A DNA stretch of 64,000 nucleotides from NCBI GenBank assembly GCA_001566295.1, contig KQ964246.1, positions 3,534,001-3,598,000 on the forward strand, in the 5' to 3' direction. How positions within the stretch are numbered: the first letter of the stretch is position 1; every line of letters begins with the position of its first letter. This DNA comes from Microdochium bolleyi. Taxonomy: Eukaryota > Ascomycota > Sordariomycetes > Xylariales > Microdochiaceae. This document shows positions 58,214-64,000 of this stretch, in pieces. Made by a program: the position numbers and the translations under genes. A model generated the notes under the pieces. It had not been told where the DNA came from. It made no database searches and was given only the letters and a program-made list of their open reading frames with translations.

Positions 58214-61200
58214 ATGTCTTCGGCCGCTCTGCAGACTGTCGCCCATCAGCCTGCCCCGCTGCCTGGCCTAAACGCGTCTTCGCAGTCGCTGTCAGGCCGT
58301 GACGGCTATTACTCAAACAGGGACAACACGAATGCCTCACCTGCCTCGTCTCGACGCGCTCCAGCAAGACCGAACGGCAGCAACATCGAGCCGAGCCACG
58401 GGTCCCCGATGGCGTCCCGTACCGCGGTAGCATCTCCTGGGATGAATGCCCCAATGGAGCACGACAAGTCATCCTCGAGCCGTCGCCGACATGAGCCGCC
58501 CACCGCTCCTCCCCGGACATCCTCATCACAACAAGGCAGCACAGGCAACTCTCGCCGGGCTGCTCGTGCGGAGGAACGAGAACGAGAACGCGGTGCTGTC
58601 GAATCACCGAGGAGTGGAGCCAACGGCGTATCGGAGTCGAACTCGCGTGGTGGCGGTGAGGACACAACACCAAGAAGCAGACGTGCGGTGTCGCAGCACG
58701 CTCCTGAACCTCAGTGGCAGAGCAGTAACCGAGACCACAGACAGACGGTCACGACGACCATGCCAATCAGGTCAAACCAGGGCACCTCGACTGCGTCGTC
58801 CTCGAAGCAACCATCCCGGGAAGCCAGTGAAGTCTTGAACCGCATGATAGTATCCCAGCCAGAGGTCGATATCGAACGCGAACGCGAGAGGCTGGACGAA
58901 GCCATCCCCCATTCAGTGGGCAACACCCATGGCCTACAAGATGCTGAGCTTGACGACGCGATACCGCCTCCCATAGCCAGGCAGGATGATGATGGCCGGA
59001 GGGGTCATAAAAGCCGACAGGACCACTCAAAGAGAGAAAAGGCTACGAAATTCGGCGACTACTATCTCGGTAACACCATCGGCGAGGGCGAGTTTGGCAA
59101 AGTGAAGCTTGGCTGGAAGCAGGATGGGGGTGTCCAGGTACGTCCACGCAGCAGATGTGCAAATTGAGGTGGTACGACCGTTGTACTGATGATTTTCTCA
59201 GGTCGCTATCAAGCTTATACGACGCGACACTGTCGGCAACAACCCATCCAGGCTCGCCAAGATCTACCGCGAGATCGCCATTCTTCGTGACATCTCGCAC
59301 CCAAACATTGTCAGGCTGCATGAGATGTCCGAGACTGAGCGCCACATTGGTATTGTACTCGAGTATGCCTCTGGCGGTGAACTCTTCGACTACATTCTCA
59401 ACCACCGTTATCTCAAAGACAACCCGGCGAGACGCCTATTTGCCCAGCTCGTGTCAGGTGTTGGCTACCTGCACAAGAAGGGAATCGTTCATCGCGACTT
59501 GAAGCTGGAGAACTTGCTTCTCGATCGGAATCGGAACATCATCATCACTGATTTCGGGTTTGCGAACACGTTCGATGCGCACGACGAGCTCACAGAGGAA
59601 GAGGAGCTGCAGCTCGGCGATCGAGACTTTGTCAAGCGGTCTGGCCTCGATCGGACAAAGGCCAACGGAACGAGGAGAGGAGATCTCATGCAGACTAGCT
59701 GCGGCAGTCCATGTTATGCCGCGCCCGAACTTGTTGTTAGTGACTCACTTTACACGGGCCGCAAGGTGGACGTATGGAGTTGCGGTGTTATTCTGGTATG
59801 TTGACCACGTCCATGACCCGACACTGTGCCTTGAAGTGCGGCGGCTTCCACCGTATACTGACTAATTCCGCCTTGCTTGCAGTATGCTATGCTTGCCGGA
59901 TATCTGCCCTTTGACGACGATCCCGCAAACCCGGAAGGCGACAACATCAATCTCCTCTACAAGTACATTGTCAACACGCCGCTGACATTCCCTGAATATG
60001 TCACCCCGCACGCCAGAGATTTGCTACGACGCATCCTCGTCCCGCAGCCCCGGAAACGTGCAGATCTCTTTGAAGTTGCGCGGCACAGTTGGCTCAGCGA
60101 GTATGCCCATGTCGTCGAATTCATCACGAGTGCAACGACCACGACAAACGAGATCCAGAACACCACGGTCCCTGCTGAAGATGCAGCTGGGCTCGGCAGA
60201 AGTGCTTCGGTTAGGGATGCTCCCAAGACCAAGGCTCCTGCTACGAATCCAGGTGACCTGGGACGCAAGCCGGCCAAGATCGAAGGAGAGGAAAACGCTT
60301 ACCCCAAAACCTCGCGGGACAACAAACGGCGGACTGTTCAGGTCGAGTATGTCGCTCCCAGCACCTCAACACAGCGTGGCAGTGACGCCTCGCCAGTGCA
60401 GTCATCTCCCCAGACACACGCGCGCCCGGGCTCATCTAGCCACGGGCCTACTCACATGTCGCCCGACGACAAGCCATTACCAAGGGAGCCCACCGCACAG
60501 AAAGACAACTATACAGGCTCGCCGAGTCATCGGAAGCCTCCGAGCTCATATCGGAACCCGGTGCAGGGCTCGCAGATCGACGCTGTCGGACGGCCGACTA
60601 CAGGAGGTTCTGCTCATTCCATGGGTGGTCGCGGCTATGGTGCTCCGGCAAGAAACTCTTATGCTCAGCCCTTGCCGCCGACGTTCGCAGACACCAATGC
60701 TCAAGGGAGCATCCAGCAGCCGACTGCTGGCTCCCAATACCCCATGGGCAGCCCGGTTTCTCAGGAACACGCCGATTCTGATTTTGGCCGACCAAGTGCA
60801 GTCCCGACCAAGTTTGCCCAAATGTCCGGCTTCGACCAACCCCAGAAGCCCTCTTCGCACGAAGGGAAGGGCCACAGACGATCAAATACGCTGGGAGAGT
60901 TGGGAGACAAGATCTTTGGACGCCGTGGCTCGCTGTTTGGTGGCCGTAAGAAGCGCCCTGAGCAGCAGGCTGAGAAGGCGAACCGAAAGTATCCTCCGGT
61001 CAGCATGTCGAATACAATGGCCGGCAATCCACGCGATTCAATTGATTCTAGGGCCTCACGCCGGTCCTTCTCTCTCGGGTTGAACAAGAAGCAGAGTGGT
61101 AGCGTGTCTGGTTCGCAAACATCACAGGAACGCCCACAGCATACCCGGCGGTTTTCATTGATTAAGGCGATGGGCTTGAGCAAAGAGCCGCAGACGCCAC

Positions 61201-61703
61201 CTCCAGTGGATTACTCTCAACCTGATCTACCGATCCACGAGCCCCCGCGAGACGACGAGTACGGCCAATTTCCAAATCCTCCTCAAAGTAGAGGCAACAC
61301 GGCCCCGCGGCACCACAATGAGAGTGACTATGACTTGCAGGACCAGAGACTAAGGTCGGCCCCCCACATCGCCCAGGCCGGGAACTACACGCAGCAGCAG
61401 CGCGGCGCAGCAGGGGCACAGGTGTCGGCAGTCCCACCTTACATGCAACAAGACGCGGTGCTGAACTCGGGCTCCGAGTCATCTTTTGACCAGTCCCAGC
61501 GACGTCGCGCTCAGCAGCAAACCTATAACGCCGACCAGTACGACGGAAACAGCAGTCGCAACGTCCTTCAGAAGAACAGGCGGTTCGTTGACGCGTATAA
61601 CGACGAAGACGCCGGAAGACGCCATGACCACTCTGGCAGTAGTGGTCCTGCAAAGAAGGTCATGGACTTCTTCCGGAGACGCCGACAACACAAAGAAGTA
61701 TAG
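58214..61703 (+). CDS. Ser/Thr protein kinase, Kin4/Frk1-like (CAMK group)
   Basis: Protein kinase related to yeast Kin4/Frk1, where Kin4 acts in the spindle-position checkpoint; the Aspergillus relative KfsA acts in septation. There are three exons: 58214-59137, 59202-59795 and 59883-61703 (introns of 64 and 87 bases), giving 1112 residues. Residues 1-275 are Ser/Arg-rich and probably disordered. The kinase domain runs from about 280 to 580: Gly-loop GEGEFGKV (290-297), K312 in VAIK, HRDLKLEN (405-412) with D407 as catalytic base, DFG (425-427) and APE after TSCGSPCY. An acidic/basic insert of about 30 residues after DFG lengthens the activation segment. The block FDDDPANPEGDNINLLYKYI is characteristic of this subfamily. 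The C-terminal ~520 residues are low-complexity and basic, ending MDFFRRRRQHKEV. All catalytic residues are intact. Confidence 0.92.
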
Positions 61704-62982
61704 ACGCTCCTCGTCTGAGCAAGCCCGAATTGCGGACGACGATTTCTGCAGCCTGCGAGCTTGAAGAGCCCAGCAACGCTACCCATCACGTGCTATCCTG
61801 CGCTCAATTTGATACCTTTTGCGCATAGACCTTTGCATTTCCCAGCCTCGTTTGCTCCCGCAATTGGGAAGTCAGCAGATTTCCGCTTCTGTTTCCGATG
61901 CGGACGCCACCATTTCCCAGCGAGCGCAATATCTGGCAAGAGGCATGGACAGGAGTTATGGACAAATCGCGGAGTCTCGGTGGTCACGGCCTGCATTCAC
62001 GCTGCTCACGTTTTAATCTTGTAATTTTTCTTTTTCTTGTTGACGATATGACCTCAGATGGGCAGGCATGACGACCAGGACAGTTGTCCACCACGTTCTG
62101 CGCTGCTTCGAGTACCTCTATTGTTCCTTCTCCACTATATCTGCTAGCATGTAACGCAACATTATCACTCGACCTGAACATATATAAATAACTGTGTTGT
62201 AATGCATCTGGTTGCGCCATCCGGTGATGTTGGAATGTGCCTCGAGGTATATATGAAGTCCATTCTCCTCACTCATGCTACTCGTTGTGCGGCCACTCCG
62301 GGCGAGCGGAATGGACGGTGCCACCAACAGCACCACAGACAGTCTTCCCCGCACCTACGAGCCTACGACGAGCCTGCCCGTGTCCAGTGTCTGGAAGTCC
62401 AGGACACGGCATATCTGCAGGCTTAATCTACCATAATCCTCCAGCTACATTAGCTGATTGAGGTGTTATGACTAGCAAGAAAACTAGTATCGTGAGACCC
62501 CTGGCCGATATCTCGGGAAGGCATAACGGTTCCCGGGCGGAGAGAGCCGCACTTTGCCAGTGAAGGGTTGTTCGGCCGATGCGGAGAGGATCCGCCGGTC
62601 CGATAAGATGTTGGAGACAGCCCGCCCGATTGTCGATGGGGTAAGCTGGGTCTTGGATAAGTTCCATCCCCCTCTCGCAATTCCGACTCTGACATCGTTC
62701 CATGACGTTGCGCCATTCGACATCCACATTGCGGCATCCATCGCCCACATTGTGTCTCCTCACGCGGTAGATTTGGCCGCCGTCACCGTTATCGGAGCAT
62801 TGACCTACGGTCCTGGCTCACTGCAGGTCCGCACCTGCGACCGGCCACCCCCGACGAACGAGCTGCTCCGATCGAGAGGCTACAGCTTCCCCGCCGCTCG
62901 CTGCTCTAAAATCACCACACCCGTCACTTTACCTCCCCCAGGGGGTCTTGAGCACCACGCCAACACCACCACCGTAATCACG
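61704..62982. other. Kinase 3' flank and D-lactate dehydrogenase promoter
   Basis: About 1.3 kb. From 62554 to 62982 the frame of the next gene is open upstream of its ATG (143 codons, with an in-frame ATG at 62608); it is judged to be untranslated because the downstream start gives a clear mitochondrial presequence. Confidence 0.55.
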
Positions 62983-64000
62983 ATGTCGAGAATTCCGCAG
63001 AAACCCGTCGCAGGCCTGACGAAGGGCCTCCGAGCTCCGTCCCGCGCGCGCACAGCTGCTGCCAGGTCACCTGTAGCAGCTACAACCACGACGACGTTGC
63101 CATGCACAGCACTCAGCGGCGCCCGGGGCTACGCGGCAGGCAACGATGGCCCCAGGACTCCTGGTAGCGGCAGCAGCGGCAAGGCCTCGTTCCAGGGCCA
63201 GATGCTCGAGAGCGTGAGCTCCCGCATCGCTCGCGAGAAGGCCGAGCGCGAGAAGTTTGCGCAGCAGAGGGTTGAGAGCGCGGGCACGCGGCGGTGGGCT
63301 ACTACATTCGGTACGGGCTGAGAGTTTTCCCCATCATTATACACTATACTTCTGTTGTTGCGTTTGCTTGTTCTTTCTATTTGAGAAGAGCTCGGTAGTG
63401 GCTAACGTTTTTTTTCATGATTCTTGTGCAGTCGTCCTCGCCGCCAGTCTGGGCTCGTACTTCCTCGGCACCCTGGCACCCCGCGACCCGGAAGACACGT
63501 CGACTGCACCCCTCGGGCTCACGCGCGACCCGAAGCACAGGGTGGACAAGCACAACCTCGAGGCCGCCTGGGCCGACTTCGCCGCGATCGTGGGGCAGGA
63601 CAACGTGAGCACGCTAGCGACGGACCTCGACTCGCACGCCATCTCCGAGTGGTCGAGCTACCGCAACGACGCGGGCCACAAGCCCTTCCTGGTCGTGTTC
63701 CCCGCCAGCACGGATGAGGTCAGCAGGGTCATGAAGGTGTGCCACGCGCGACGGATCCCCGTGGTGGGCTACTCGGGCGGCACGAGCCTCGAGGGCCACT
63801 TCACGCCCACGCGCGGCGGGATCTGCATCGACTTTGGGCGCATGGACAAGATCCTCACGCTGCACAAGGGCGACCTCGACGTCGTCGTCCAGCCGGCCGT
63901 GGGGTGGGAGCGGCTGAACGAGGAGCTCGCGGAGGACAACCTGTTCTTCCCGCCCGACCCGGGCCCGGGGGCCATGATCGGCGGCATGATCGGCACGGGC
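62983..64000 (+). CDS. Mitochondrial D-lactate dehydrogenase (cytochrome), 5' part
   Basis: FAD-dependent D-lactate:cytochrome c oxidoreductase of the Dld1 type, converting D-lactate to pyruvate in mitochondria. Two exons are visible, 62983-63310 and 63432 to beyond the window end, with a 121-base intron (donor GTACGG, acceptor TGCAG). About 299 codons are present and the 3' half is missing. The start MSRIPQKPVAGLTKGLRAPSR has the many Arg/Ala/Ser and few acidic residues of a mitochondrial presequence. A hydrophobic segment (VVLAASLGSYFLGTLAP) after the splice suits an inner-membrane or intermembrane-space sorting signal, as in yeast Dld1. The FAD_binding_4 domain follows: VVFPASTDEVSRVMKVCHARRIPVV, GYSGGTSLEGH, GICIDFGRMDKIL and FFPPDPGPGAMIGGMIGTG. 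A different FAD oxidase of the same fold is less likely. Confidence 0.9.

Overview
This window is nuclear DNA of a filamentous ascomycete (Pezizomycotina, most likely Sordariomycetes). The evidence is short introns (about 55-170 bases) with GTRNGT-type donors, GC-rich third codon positions, and typical fungal families: GH55 and GH76 wall enzymes, GWT1, a GT2 synthase, a Kin4 kinase and a C2H2 plus fungal-specific transcription factor. Intergenic distances are long, up to about 10 kb. I found no rRNA, tRNA, CRISPR array or recognisable transposon. Gene models were spliced by hand; every intron given keeps the frame and has GT..AG ends.

Layout. 1-7 kb: 3' end of the U3-snoRNP gene UTP4, then a secreted GH55 exo-beta-1,3-glucanase. 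7.8-17 kb: an unknown polytopic membrane protein, GWT1 (GPI inositol acyltransferase), a small doubtful gene and a GPI-anchored GH76 (Dfg5/Dcw1-like). 19-21 kb: an unknown basic coiled-coil protein. 23.7-35.2 kb: Mtr-like amino acid permease, cytosolic NodB-fold (polysaccharide-deacetylase-type) hydrolase, amidase, SDR oxidoreductase and an ADR1/AmdX-like zinc-finger regulator. 40.4-42.1 kb: a processive GT2 polysaccharide synthase. 52.4-53.4 kb: a SPRY-domain protein. 58.2-61.7 kb: a Kin4/Frk1-like kinase. 63-64 kb: 5' part of a mitochondrial D-lactate dehydrogenase. The stretches 35.2-40.4, 42.1-52.3 and 53.4-58.2 kb hold no gene I can support.

The most interesting part is 23.7-35.2 kb. Transporter, ring-opening-type hydrolase, amidase, dehydrogenase/reductase and regulator lie next to each other like a catabolic cluster for an imported nitrogen compound. 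Three of its promoter regions carry dense copies of TTGGAG/CTCCAA, which fits the known TTGGRG site of yeast Adr1. The cluster's own regulator has Adr1-like zinc fingers, so a self-contained, possibly autoregulated regulon is a testable hypothesis. The substrate is unknown.
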